From Nocardioides sp. T2.26MG-1 (GTDB taxonomy: Bacteria; Actinomycetota; Actinomycetes; Propionibacteriales; Nocardioidaceae), in assembly GCF_950101795.1 (NCBI RefSeq), contig NZ_CATNLZ010000034.1, positions 62,001-126,000 of the forward strand: DNA of 64,000 nucleotides. Reading direction: 5' to 3'. Numbering within the stretch: position 1 is the stretch's first letter; each line of letters begins with the position of its first letter. Shown here one piece after another: positions 47,134-55,989 of the stretch. Both the position numbers and the translations under genes were made by a program. The notes beneath the pieces were generated by a model that saw only the letters and a list, made by a program, of their open reading frames with translations, did no database searches and was not told where the DNA came from.

Positions 47134-47655
47134 ATGTCTCTCGGATCCGTGCTCCTCGGCGTCCTCGCCGCAGGTCCGGCGCACGGGTACGACCTCAAGC
47201 GGGCGCACGACGGCCGGTTCCCCGCTGCGCGACCCCTCGCCTACGGGCAGGTCTACGCCACCTTGGCCCGCCTCGAGCGGGACGGCCTGGTCGAGCAGGT
47301 CGAGACCCGGCAGCACGCCGGGCCCGAGCGCACCGTCTACGCGCTGACCGCGTCCGGGCGCGACGAGCTGCGCCGCTGGCTCGCCGAGACCGAGCAGCCG
47401 GGGCCGTACGCCGCCGACGAGCTGGTCCGCAAGACGATCACCGCGCTGCACACGGGCGCGGACAGCGTCGACTTCCTGCGCCGGCAGCGCGCGGTCCACC
47501 TCGAGGCGATGCGGGCGCTCACCCGGGAGCGGGCCGCGGCCGCAGAGCCAGGCACCCGGATCGCGCTCGACCACACACTGGCCCACCTGGACGCTGACCT
47601 GCGGTGGCTGGAGGAGACGCGCGAGCGGATCGCGCAGGACGGGACGACACGATGA
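47134..47655 (+). CDS. PadR-family transcriptional repressor
   Basis: 173 residues from ATG 47134 (MSLGSVLLGVLAAGPAHGYD). The winged helix (about 1-80: LKRAHDGRF, AYGQVYATLARLERDGLVEQ, ERTVYALTASGRDEL) is followed by the C-terminal helical dimer domain (about 95-170). It likely controls itself and the two downstream ABC genes, binding the palindrome just before its start. ATGA overlap with the ATPase gene. Confidence 0.92.
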   Translation: MSLGSVLLGVLAAGPAHGYDLKRAHDGRFPAARPLAYGQVYATLARLERDGLVEQVETRQHAGPERTVYALTASGRDELRRWLAETEQPGPYAADELVRKTITALHTGADSVDFLRRQRAVHLEAMRALTRERAAAAEPGTRIALDHTLAHLDADLRWLEETRERIAQDGTTR

Positions 47656-48344
47656 TCGACGCACCGGAGCCGATCCTGTCGGCGCACGGCATCCACAAGT
47701 CCTTCGGGCGGACGGTCGCGCTGCGCGGCGCCGCCCTCGAGCTGCGGCCCGGCGAGTGCGTGGCCATCACCGGTCCGTCGGGCAGCGGCAAGTCCACCCT
47801 GCTGCACTGCCTGGCCGGCGTGCTCCTCCCCGACAGCGGCGTGGTGACCTTCCGAGGCGCCCGCCTCGACGGGCTCGGCGTCGACGAGCGCACCCGGCTG
47901 CGGCGGATCAGCTTCGGGCTGGTGCTGCAGTTCGGCCAGCTGGTGCCCGAGCTCACCGCGCTGGAGAACGTCGCGCTCCCCCTCCTGCTCGAGGGCCGCC
48001 GCCGGCCCGACGCCGCCGCGGTCGCCGCCCAGTGGCTGGAGCGGCTCGAGGTCGGCCAGCTCGCGACCACCCGGCCGACGGCGATGTCCGGAGGCGAGGC
48101 GCAGCGGGTGGCGATCGCCCGAGCACTGGTCACCTCGCCCGACATCGTCTTCGCCGACGAGCCGACCGGCGCCCTCGACACCGTCACCGGCGAGCTCGCG
48201 CTCGACGTGCTGGTCAAGGCGACCCGCGAGACCGAGGCCGCGCTGGTGCTGGTCACCCACGACAACCGGGTGGCGGCCGTGGCCGACCGCGAGGTCGTGC
48301 TGCGCGACGGCGCCGTCGAGCCGGGTCCGGGCGATCCCGCATGA
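47652..48344 (+). CDS. ABC transporter ATP-binding protein (MacB/LolD type)
   Basis: 230 residues. Walker A GPSGSGKST, Q-loop LQFGQ, signature MSGGEAQRVAIARAL, Walker B DIVFADEPTGALD and the H-loop VTHD are complete. Pairs with the next gene, an FtsX-like permease. It starts in ATGA overlap with padR. Likely exports or acts on a peptide or antibiotic; the inducer may be the same compound. Confidence 0.93.
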   Translation: MIDAPEPILSAHGIHKSFGRTVALRGAALELRPGECVAITGPSGSGKSTLLHCLAGVLLPDSGVVTFRGARLDGLGVDERTRLRRISFGLVLQFGQLVPELTALENVALPLLLEGRRRPDAAAVAAQWLERLEVGQLATTRPTAMSGGEAQRVAIARALVTSPDIVFADEPTGALDTVTGELALDVLVKATRETEAALVLVTHDNRVAAVADREVVLRDGAVEPGPGDPA

Positions 48345-49675
48345 GGCCGCTCGCGGTGACGGTCGTGCTCGCCGCCGGGCGCGGGCGCGCCGCGCTCGTG
48401 GTGGTCACCACCGCGGCCACGGCCGCGCTGCTGCTCGTGGCCGCCGCCATCTCCCGGGTCGACGGGAGCGACAGCTGGAACGGGCCCGCGCAGGAGCCGC
48501 TGCTGGCCCCGATCCGCGACCCGGGCACCCGGCCGGGGGCGGTCCTCACCGTGGTGCTGCTGACCGTCCCCGTCCTGCTCCTCCTCGACCAGGCGGTGCG
48601 CCTGGGCTCGACCGGCCAGCATCGGCGGTACGCCGCGCTGTCGGTGGCCGGCGCCACCCGCCGCGACCTCAGACGGTGGGCGGCGGTGGAGGTCGGGCTC
48701 CCGGCCCTGGCGGGGGCGCTGCTCGGGGTGCCCGGCTGGTGGCTGCTGCGCGAGGTGCTCGGCCACCGCCTGGCCGAGCACGGCGCCGCACTCGTGCCCA
48801 CGACGGTGGGTCCGGGGCCCTGGACGCTGCCCGTCGTGCTGGTGGTGGCGGCGTACGGCGCCCTCGTCGGCAGGCGCCGCGGCTCGCGGGCCACGGCGCT
48901 GGTGGCACGCGGCGGGCAACGGAGCGCACCCCGGCCCTGGTCCGCTCTGCTCGTGCTGGTCGGGGTCGGCGTCCTCGTCGTGATCAGCGGACGCGGCGGG
49001 TCGTCGAGCCCCCTGGGCCTGACCTGGTTGATCTCCGCCGTGGTGCTGGTCACCCTCGGCTCGGTCGGGCTCGCACCGTGGGCGGCGCACGCCGCGGGCG
49101 CGGTGGCGGCCCGGCGCGCGCAGCGGGCGCCCACGCTGCTGGCCGCGCGGCGGCTGCACGCCAACCCGCGCCCCGCCGGCCGGGCGGCGGCCGCGGTCGG
49201 CGCCGTCGGGTTGACCACCGGGGTGCTCGGGGTGTTCGTCGCCGACGTGGTGCAGAGCACCTCGTCGTACGACCGGGACGACTACCTCGTCCCGGCGTCG
49301 GTGGTCGGCGTGTGCGCGCTGCTCGCGGTCGCCCTCATCGCCACGTCGATCGCGGTGCACTCGGTCGAGACCACCGGTGAGCACCGTCGCGAGACCGCCG
49401 CCCTGCTCGCGACCGGGGTCCCGGTGTCCGCACTGCGGGCCGCGCAGCGCACCGAGTGCCTGCTCACGACGCTGCCGCTGACCCTGGCCGGGTCGGTGGC
49501 CGGCTCGCTCGGCTACGGCTGGCTGGTCGGTGCGTCGCCGGTCGCCTACGCCGGGGGGCTGGCGGCCCTCGTCCTGGTCGCGCTGGTGGTCGGCGTCTCC
49601 GTCGTCGCGGCGACCGCGCTGGTCCGCCCGTGGCTCGACGCCGCCGTCGACCCGGCCAACCTCCGGACCGAGTGA
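48341..49675 (+). CDS. FtsX-like ABC permease
   Basis: 444 residues from ATG 48341 (MRPLAVTVVLAAGRGRAALV). About eight hydrophobic segments in two sets; RYAALSVAGATRRDLRRWAA and HRRETAALLATGVPVSALRA are the FtsX-type coupling helices repeated in each half. An unusually long run of helices sits in the middle. The ATGA overlap with the ATPase gene shows coupled translation. Confidence 0.85.
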   Translation: MRPLAVTVVLAAGRGRAALVVVTTAATAALLLVAAAISRVDGSDSWNGPAQEPLLAPIRDPGTRPGAVLTVVLLTVPVLLLLDQAVRLGSTGQHRRYAALSVAGATRRDLRRWAAVEVGLPALAGALLGVPGWWLLREVLGHRLAEHGAALVPTTVGPGPWTLPVVLVVAAYGALVGRRRGSRATALVARGGQRSAPRPWSALLVLVGVGVLVVISGRGGSSSPLGLTWLISAVVLVTLGSVGLAPWAAHAAGAVAARRAQRAPTLLAARRLHANPRPAGRAAAAVGAVGLTTGVLGVFVADVVQSTSSYDRDDYLVPASVVGVCALLAVALIATSIAVHSVETTGEHRRETAALLATGVPVSALRAAQRTECLLTTLPLTLAGSVAGSLGYGWLVGASPVAYAGGLAALVLVALVVGVSVVAATALVRPWLDAAVDPANLRTE

Positions 49676-49772
49676 CGCTCGGCCTCAGCCCCTCAGGATG
49701 GCGTCCGAGCTGCCGATGAGCAGCGCAGGGGGCTGACTCAGCCGACGGCTGGGACGTGGGGAGGTGATCGGC

Positions 49773-50138
49773 GTGTCGGCGGACGACCAGTACCAGGTCT
49801 CGTGGGACGAGGACGCCGCCATCGCCCGCACGACCTGGAGCCCCGGAGCCCACTGCGACCTCGCCCGGGCGAAGGCCATCAACGCCGAGATCCGGGGCTT
49901 CGCCAGCGGGAAGGTGTGCCTGCTGGTCGACCTGCGCGACGGGGTGCAGTTCGACCGGGACGCCCGCGAGTTCCTCATGAACCAGAACCCCCACTACCGG
50001 GCCGTGGCCCTGCTGGCGCAGAACGCTCCGGCCCGGATGCTCGCGAACTTCTTCCTCGGCCTGCGGCGCGGCGACATCCCGCTGCGCATGTTCGCAGCGG
50101 AGGCCGACGCCGTCGCGTGGCTCCGGTCGCAGCCATGA
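49773..50138 (+). CDS. STAS-like small protein coupled to a hybrid kinase
   Basis: 121 residues from a GTG at 49773; GGGGAGG at 49757-49763 leaves nine bases to this start and none to the GTG at 49764. Alternating beta strands and helices (YQVSWDEDAAIARTTWSP, KVCLLVDLRDGVQFDRDAR, YRAVALLAQNAPARMLANFF) fit the STAS/SpoIIAA-like fold. No phosphoacceptor Ser is obvious. Its TGA overlaps the kinase ATG, so the two probably act together. Confidence 0.6.
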   Translation: MSADDQYQVSWDEDAAIARTTWSPGAHCDLARAKAINAEIRGFASGKVCLLVDLRDGVQFDRDAREFLMNQNPHYRAVALLAQNAPARMLANFFLGLRRGDIPLRMFAAEADAVAWLRSQP

Positions 50139-52339
50139 CGGGTCAGGGGCGCATCGATCCCGTCATCGAGCTCCTCAGTCGACTCGCGTCGGGCGACCTC
50201 GACGCTCGGGGCGACCGGGTCCACGACGACGAGGACCTCGACGCGGTGATCTTCGGGATCAACATGCTCGCCGAGGAGCTGAGCGCCAGCCGCTCGCACC
50301 TGGAACGGCGCATCCGCAAGCGCACCGCGGCCCTCGAGGACGCGCGGCGCGAGGCGGTCGAGGCCCGCCGGGAGGCCGAGGCCGCCAACCAGGCGAAGTC
50401 GGCGTTCCTGGCCACGATGAGCCACGAGATCCGCACTCCGATGAACGGCGTCATCGGCCTGACCAGCCTGCTGCTCCACACCGAGCTCGACCGGTCCCAG
50501 CGGCGCTACGTCGACGGGCTGCACGAGGCCGGCACCACGCTGCTGACGCTGATCGACGACATCCTGGACCTCTCCAAGATCGAGGCCGGCATGCTGCAGC
50601 TCGAGCAGGCGCCGTTCGACCCGCGCCAGGTCGTGGACGCCGTCGCCGGCATGGTGGCACCCGCCGCGGCCCGCAAGGAGGTCGAGCTCGTCGTCCACTG
50701 CTCCCCCGAGGTGCCCGTCGGGGTCGTCGGCGACGAGGCACGGCTGCGTCAGGTGCTGCTCAACCTCGCCGCGAACGCCGTGAAGTTCACCGACACCGGC
50801 GAGGTGGTCATCCGTGCCTCGCTGAGCCGCGCGGCCGCGCATCCCACAGGCCCCGGCCAGGTGCCCGTGCGGTTCGAGGTCGCCGACACCGGCATCGGCG
50901 TCTCCGCGGCAGCCCGGGAGACGCTGTTCGAGTCGTTCACGCAGGCCGACGCGTCGACCACCCGGCGGTACGGCGGCACCGGGCTCGGGCTCGCGATCTC
51001 GCGGCGACTGGTCGAGCTCATGGGCGGCACCATCGGGTTCGAGAGCCAGGTGCGCCGCGGGAGCACCTTCTGGTTCGTCGTCCCCCTGACCACCGAGCCC
51101 GCCAGCCGCACCCCGGATCCGAGGCCCACCGCGCTGTCGGGGGTCCGGGTCCTGGTCGTGGAGGACCACCCGGCGCAGCGCGACGCGCTCACCTCCCAGC
51201 TCGCCCGGGCCGGGATGCGGCCGGACGCCATCGCCCATGCCGAGGGGGTCGTCGAGCGCCTGCGGGCCGCAGTCGCCGCCCACGACCCCTACCCGGCCGT
51301 CGTCGTCGACGCGGGGGCGGCGGACGCGGACGGTCTCGAGCTGGCCGCCTCCATCACCTCCGACCCCGTCCTGCGCGACAGCGTGGTGGTCATCCTCGCG
51401 GTCTCGGCCGAGGTCGACCGGGACACCCTGCAGCGAGCGGGGGTGCGCGCCGTGCTGACCAAGCCGGTCCGGACCGGCGAGCTCGAGACCCGGCTCGCCG
51501 AGCTGCTGGCCCACTCCGTCGACACCCCGCCCCGACCGGCGGGGTCCCCGGCACCGAGCACGACGGCGCCGCGACGAGGCCGCATCCTGGTCGCCGAGGA
51601 CAACCGCATCAACCAGCTCGTCGCCGAGGGCCTGCTGTCCCGGCTGGGGTTCGAGGTCGACCTGGCCGAGACCGGCGCGGCGGCGGTCGAGGCCGTCGCG
51701 GCCCAGTCCTACGCGGCCGTGCTCATGGACTGCCGGATGCCCGTGATGGACGGGTTCGAGGCGACGGCCAGGATCCGCGCCCGCGAGACGGGGTCGCGGC
51801 TGCCGATCATCGCGATGACCGCGTCCGCGACCGAGGACGACCGCCTGCGTTGCGCGGCCGCGGGGATGGACGGCTTCGTCCCCAAGCCGGTCGACGCGGC
51901 GGCGCTCGAGCGGGTGCTCTCACGCTGGGTGCCGGTCGCGGCCGCGGCACCGGCGCCGGCGACGCCCCCGGCTCCCGTCGCGTCCGGCCCGGCGATCGAC
52001 CCCGAGCGGCTCGCGTTGCTGCGTGGCCTCGGGGACCCCGCCCGCGGCGGGCTGCTGCCCGCGCTGGCCGACGCGTTCGCGACCAGCGCCCCCGAGCTCG
52101 TCCTCGCGATCCGGACCGCCGCGGAGGAGGGCGACCCGTCCCGGCTCCGGGCCCAGGCCCACCAGCTCGCCGGCGCCGCCGACAACATCGGGGCCGCGCC
52201 TGCGGCCGCGCTGGCCCGGCTCATCGAGCGGTCCGCCGCCGACGGCGCGAGTGAGCACGGCGTCCCCTGGGACCGGCTCGACACCGAGGTCCGCCGGGCC
52301 GTCGACGAGCTGACCCGGGCGGTGACGGCCCCGAGCTGA
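50135..52339 (+). CDS. Hybrid histidine kinase with two receiver domains and an HPt domain
   Basis: 734 residues. A HAMP-like segment and coiled coil (about 1-90) lead into HisKA with H97 (MSHEIRTPMNG), a HATPase domain (NLAANAVKF, DTGIG, GTGLGLAI), receiver 1 (VVEDHPAQ, D392 in VVVDAG but no following PxxDG loop), receiver 2 (AEDNRINQ, D532 in LMDCRMPVMDG) and an HPt domain with H676 (AQAHQLAGAAD). The relay H97-D532-H676 is complete; receiver 1 is probably degenerate. There is no transmembrane or obvious sensor domain, so the small upstream partner may provide the signal. No response regulator lies nearby. Confidence 0.9.
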   Translation: MTGQGRIDPVIELLSRLASGDLDARGDRVHDDEDLDAVIFGINMLAEELSASRSHLERRIRKRTAALEDARREAVEARREAEAANQAKSAFLATMSHEIRTPMNGVIGLTSLLLHTELDRSQRRYVDGLHEAGTTLLTLIDDILDLSKIEAGMLQLEQAPFDPRQVVDAVAGMVAPAAARKEVELVVHCSPEVPVGVVGDEARLRQVLLNLAANAVKFTDTGEVVIRASLSRAAAHPTGPGQVPVRFEVADTGIGVSAAARETLFESFTQADASTTRRYGGTGLGLAISRRLVELMGGTIGFESQVRRGSTFWFVVPLTTEPASRTPDPRPTALSGVRVLVVEDHPAQRDALTSQLARAGMRPDAIAHAEGVVERLRAAVAAHDPYPAVVVDAGAADADGLELAASITSDPVLRDSVVVILAVSAEVDRDTLQRAGVRAVLTKPVRTGELETRLAELLAHSVDTPPRPAGSPAPSTTAPRRGRILVAEDNRINQLVAEGLLSRLGFEVDLAETGAAAVEAVAAQSYAAVLMDCRMPVMDGFEATARIRARETGSRLPIIAMTASATEDDRLRCAAAGMDGFVPKPVDAAALERVLSRWVPVAAAAPAPATPPAPVASGPAIDPERLALLRGLGDPARGGLLPALADAFATSAPELVLAIRTAAEEGDPSRLRAQAHQLAGAADNIGAAPAAALARLIERSAADGASEHGVPWDRLDTEVRRAVDELTRAVTAPS

Positions 52340-52348
52340 CCCGGCGGC

Positions 52349-53794
52349 CTACCTGCGGGGGGTGCGCTCGGTGTGCTCGACCAGCCGCGCGAACGCCTCG
52401 CTGAACCCGCCGACGATCTGCTGGTGGTCGGGCACCAGCCCGGCGTCCGCCGCGAGGCCGACGAACACCTTGCCGTCGTAGCTGTAGATCGTCAGGCTCA
52501 TCACCTGGTCGGCGGTGAGCGGCGCCCAGCCCATCATCGCCTCGACCTTCTGGCCGCCGACGTACAGCGGCACCTGCGGGCCGGGCACGTTGGTGAGGAC
52601 GCCGATGGCACGGTTGGCGAGCAGGTCGATGGTGGCCCGGTAGAGGACCGTGCTCATCCGGCCGATCGCGGCCTGGATGCCGAAGTCGACGACCGCCTCG
52701 TGGCCGTTCTTGATGCGCGTCATCCGGCGGCGTACGACGTCGAGAGCGCGCACCGGGTCCTCGATGTTCGTCGGGAGCTCGAGCTGCACGAGCGCGAACC
52801 CGTTGCCGAGCTCGACCGGCAGCGAGGGGTCGAACGGCTTGAGGTTCACCGGCACGTCCCAGGTCACGCTGTTGCAGACCGCCTGGTGCGCCGCCAGGTA
52901 GGCCCGCAGCGACTGCGCGACACAGCTGACCAGTACGTCGTTGGCCGTGGCGCCATGGGCATGGGCGACGTTCTTGACGTCGGTCAGCATCAGCGGCGCC
53001 GACCAGCTGATCGCCTTGCGGTCACCCACGGTCCCGGTCCACGCCGTCGTGTCGTTGCGGGTGCCGAACACCAGCTTGCGGGCGGTGTCGACGTCGCCGG
53101 GCAGCGCCGAGACCAGCGGCATCGCACCGATCCGGCCGAGCAGCGACTCCGACAGGGCCAGTGCGCTGTGCGCGGCGCCGACCGGGTTGGTCACCGCACT
53201 CCGGGCGACCTGCAGGGACGTGGCAGCCGCGGACATGGCGCGCTCGGTCAGCGTGGTCTCCTCCGGCGCGGACCGGGTCACCGCCACCTCGGCGCCGGCC
53301 TTCGGCTTGCGCCGCCGGGCGGGACCGTCGGGGCTGGTGTCGAAGATCCGGAGCACCAGCTGCACCATGCGGATGCCGTCGGCGATCGAGTGGTGTCCCC
53401 GGAAGATCACGGCGCTGCCGTCGTGGAAGCCGTCGACGAGCAGCGCACGCCACAGCGGCTCGCCACGGTCGAGCGGGAGCACCCGCTGCTCGGAGATCAG
53501 CTGCTGCAGCTCGGCGTCGCCGCCGGGGGCCGGCAGCACCACGTGCTCGAAGCGGTCGTCGATGTCGGCGTCGGGGGCCTCCTCCCACCACAGCGCACCC
53601 GACTCGTCGCGGACGACGACGCTGCGGACCACGGCGTACCGGTCCCAGAACCGCTCGCGCATCAGGTCGCGGAAGCGGTCCCAGTCGATCGGCCCCTCGG
53701 TCCAGAACAGGCTGTCGACGACCATGAGGTTGCCGGGCCTGTCCATCTCCAGCCAGAGCGCGTCCTGGCCGCTCAGCCGCTGTCGTCCATCCAT
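52349..53794 (-). CDS. Wax ester synthase/diacylglycerol acyltransferase (WS/DGAT)
   Basis: 481 residues. GHHSIADG (H134-H135-x3-D139-G140) is the HHxxxDG acyltransferase motif, and the C-terminal VPGPQVPLYVGG and conserved N near NVPGP fit the WS/DGAT family. The enzyme joins an acyl-CoA to a fatty alcohol (wax ester) or diacylglycerol (triacylglycerol). It is the last gene of a three-gene leftward operon whose other two products can make fatty aldehyde or alcohol, so wax ester is the likely product. Confidence 0.9.
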   Translation of the reverse strand: MDGRQRLSGQDALWLEMDRPGNLMVVDSLFWTEGPIDWDRFRDLMRERFWDRYAVVRSVVVRDESGALWWEEAPDADIDDRFEHVVLPAPGGDAELQQLISEQRVLPLDRGEPLWRALLVDGFHDGSAVIFRGHHSIADGIRMVQLVLRIFDTSPDGPARRRKPKAGAEVAVTRSAPEETTLTERAMSAAATSLQVARSAVTNPVGAAHSALALSESLLGRIGAMPLVSALPGDVDTARKLVFGTRNDTTAWTGTVGDRKAISWSAPLMLTDVKNVAHAHGATANDVLVSCVAQSLRAYLAAHQAVCNSVTWDVPVNLKPFDPSLPVELGNGFALVQLELPTNIEDPVRALDVVRRRMTRIKNGHEAVVDFGIQAAIGRMSTVLYRATIDLLANRAIGVLTNVPGPQVPLYVGGQKVEAMMGWAPLTADQVMSLTIYSYDGKVFVGLAADAGLVPDHQQIVGGFSEAFARLVEHTERTPRR

Positions 53795-53892
53795 GACCAC
53801 CCTCGCCCTCGTGCTACCCGCCGGTAGTGACATCGTGAGTCCCGCACCGGCCACCCGGGCAGGGACGAACGTCACCTGCGGGTCGCCGACCG

Positions 53893-55977
53893 TCACCTGG
53901 CGGTACGCCGGCCGCCGCCGACCGCGGCCCGGGCCGCCAGCGCGCGCTCCCGGATCTCGGCGATGTCCTCGGCGGTGTAGACACCGTTCACGCCCGAGAT
54001 CGTCGCCAGCCTCATCCCGTGCTTGAGCCCGAGCTTGTAGATCTCCTTGACCTTGGCCCACTCGATGTTGCGCCCGACGGTGAACGTCTCGTAGCGGCCC
54101 TCCAGCGCGAGCACGACGGTCTCGGCCAGGCAGGCGTAGGCGACGTTCGGGGGCAGCCCGATGTTCTTCATGCGGACGTCGCCGGGCAGCTCGATCTCGC
54201 CGGACTCGACCACGAGGACGTCCGGGCGCCGGGCCACGTCCTCGGCGGAGAGGTCCAGCGGCCGGGCCACGTCGGTGATCACGCAGCCGGGCTTGACCGC
54301 CATGATGTCGAGCACCCGTTTGCCGGCGCCGGAGGTCGCGGTGACGATCAGGTCCATCGCGGCCAGGTGCTCGTCGGGGGTCGCGGCGACGTGGACCTTG
54401 GCCCGCGGGTTCTCGCGCTGGATGTCCTGCTTGAGCGCGAGCAGCTTGGCCGACTCCGGGGAGACCAGCCACAGCTCGGCGCTGGCCAGCGCGAGCAGCC
54501 GGGCGCACACCGAGCCGATCGCCCCGGTGGCGCCGACGACCATCGCCTTGCCCTTGATGTGCCCCTCGTCGTCGACGGGCGCGAGGCCCAGCTGGACCAG
54601 CGCCTCGTGGGCGGCCCAGAGGGCGCCCGCGGCGCTGTAGCTGTTGCCGGTGGTGACCGGCAGCGGGGCCTTCTTGGCGACGGTGACGCCGGCGTCGCCG
54701 ACGACCTTGGTGAAGGCGCCCAGCCCCATGATCTGGGCGCCCAGCTTGCGTGCGGTCTCCGCGGCCGCGAGCAGCCGGGCGTAGGTGAACTCGGGGCTGT
54801 GCGCCATCAGCTCCTTGGGGGTGCCGCCGACCGAGATCAGCCACCCCTCCGCCTCGGCGCCGGTCGGCGAGACGATGCCGGTGACGTGGCTGTAGGTGAA
54901 CGGCGGCGCGTACGCGACCGCCTTCTCCACGGCGTCCATCACCACGCCCGGCGCGACCTTGGAGATCGTGCGCAGCGGCTCGACGTTCGAGAGGTACTGC
55001 TGGGACAGCGGGTGGATGACGAACGCGAACCGGCTCTTGCGCTTGAACCCGTTGGGGTAGAGCACCCGCGGCTCGAAGCCCGCGGCGACGATCATCTCGA
55101 GCAGGTCGTCGTTGGTCAGCCGGCCTGACGAGTGCACGGTCGCGAGCATCAGCGCCTCGAGCACCGCGGCGCTCACCGTGACCGCGAACGGCTGCGGCGT
55201 CACGTCGACCACCATGTCCACGCCGCGGTCGCCGAGGTCGGCGAGCCGCTCCTCGGAGATCGACATGGTGATCACGGTCTTGCCGGCGAGGTCCTCGAGG
55301 CCGAAGCCGGTGAGCTCCTCGTACGTCGCGACCACCACGTCGCAGTCCCGCGCGGCCCGACGCGCGAGCGCGTGGCTGACGGCCTGGCCCGGCGCCTGCA
55401 GCTGGGTCTGGAGCTGGGACTGCACCAGGCCCGGCAGCAGCCCCAGCGACGCCCGGCCGACGTCCGCGGCGAGCGCGAGCAGCGGGTTGGCGTCGAGGCG
55501 TGCCGGGAGATCCACGCGCAGCAGCGGGTCCGCGAACTCCAGGTTCGCGGTGTACTCGCGCAGGATCCGGACCGTCGGGTCGTGGTTGGTGCCGCCGAGC
55601 ACGACCGTGCGCGCGTTGTCGAAGTAGCCGGGCATCTCGGTCTGCACCCGCCGGACGGCCCACTCCTGGAGCACGCCGAGCAGCGCCCGGCCGAGGGTGA
55701 CGGGCACCTCGTCCGTGGCCCGGACGACCTTCTCGATCGCGGCGAGGTCGCCGTCGTACATGCCGCTGGCCTTGGCCTCGCGCAGGCCGGAGACCGCGAT
55801 CGCGGCGGCGTGCGGGGCCATCGTACGCACCAGCTCCTCGGCGGCCGCGACGTCTCCGTCGGTGCCCATCCGGCGGATCCGGAACCGGCGGTTGAGGAAC
55901 GTGACGGTCTCGTCGTAGTCGCGCTCGCGCCCGGTGAGGCTGACGTTGACGACCAGGGGGACGGCGGTCCTGCTCAT
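53893..55977 (-). CDS. Acyl-ACP/acyl-CoA reductase-like protein with large N-terminal extension
   Basis: 694 residues from ATG 55977 (GAGGAG upstream). The C-terminal ~350 residues match the cyanobacterial long-chain acyl-ACP reductase (AAR) pattern: a Rossmann strand VVGATGAIGS (about 480-489), NVAYACLAET with C616 at the catalytic Cys position, and YETFTVGRNIEWAKVKEIYK then LGLKHGMRL. These enzymes give fatty aldehyde from acyl-ACP or acyl-CoA with NADPH. The first ~330 residues, which include a leucine/alanine-rich helical part and DDVVVATYEEL-like strands, are absent in the cyanobacterial enzyme and have no function I can name. Confidence 0.8.
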   Translation of the reverse strand: MSRTAVPLVVNVSLTGRERDYDETVTFLNRRFRIRRMGTDGDVAAAEELVRTMAPHAAAIAVSGLREAKASGMYDGDLAAIEKVVRATDEVPVTLGRALLGVLQEWAVRRVQTEMPGYFDNARTVVLGGTNHDPTVRILREYTANLEFADPLLRVDLPARLDANPLLALAADVGRASLGLLPGLVQSQLQTQLQAPGQAVSHALARRAARDCDVVVATYEELTGFGLEDLAGKTVITMSISEERLADLGDRGVDMVVDVTPQPFAVTVSAAVLEALMLATVHSSGRLTNDDLLEMIVAAGFEPRVLYPNGFKRKSRFAFVIHPLSQQYLSNVEPLRTISKVAPGVVMDAVEKAVAYAPPFTYSHVTGIVSPTGAEAEGWLISVGGTPKELMAHSPEFTYARLLAAAETARKLGAQIMGLGAFTKVVGDAGVTVAKKAPLPVTTGNSYSAAGALWAAHEALVQLGLAPVDDEGHIKGKAMVVGATGAIGSVCARLLALASAELWLVSPESAKLLALKQDIQRENPRAKVHVAATPDEHLAAMDLIVTATSGAGKRVLDIMAVKPGCVITDVARPLDLSAEDVARRPDVLVVESGEIELPGDVRMKNIGLPPNVAYACLAETVVLALEGRYETFTVGRNIEWAKVKEIYKLGLKHGMRLATISGVNGVYTAEDIAEIRERALAARAAVGGGRRTAR

Positions 55978-55989
55978 GGCGCTCACTCC

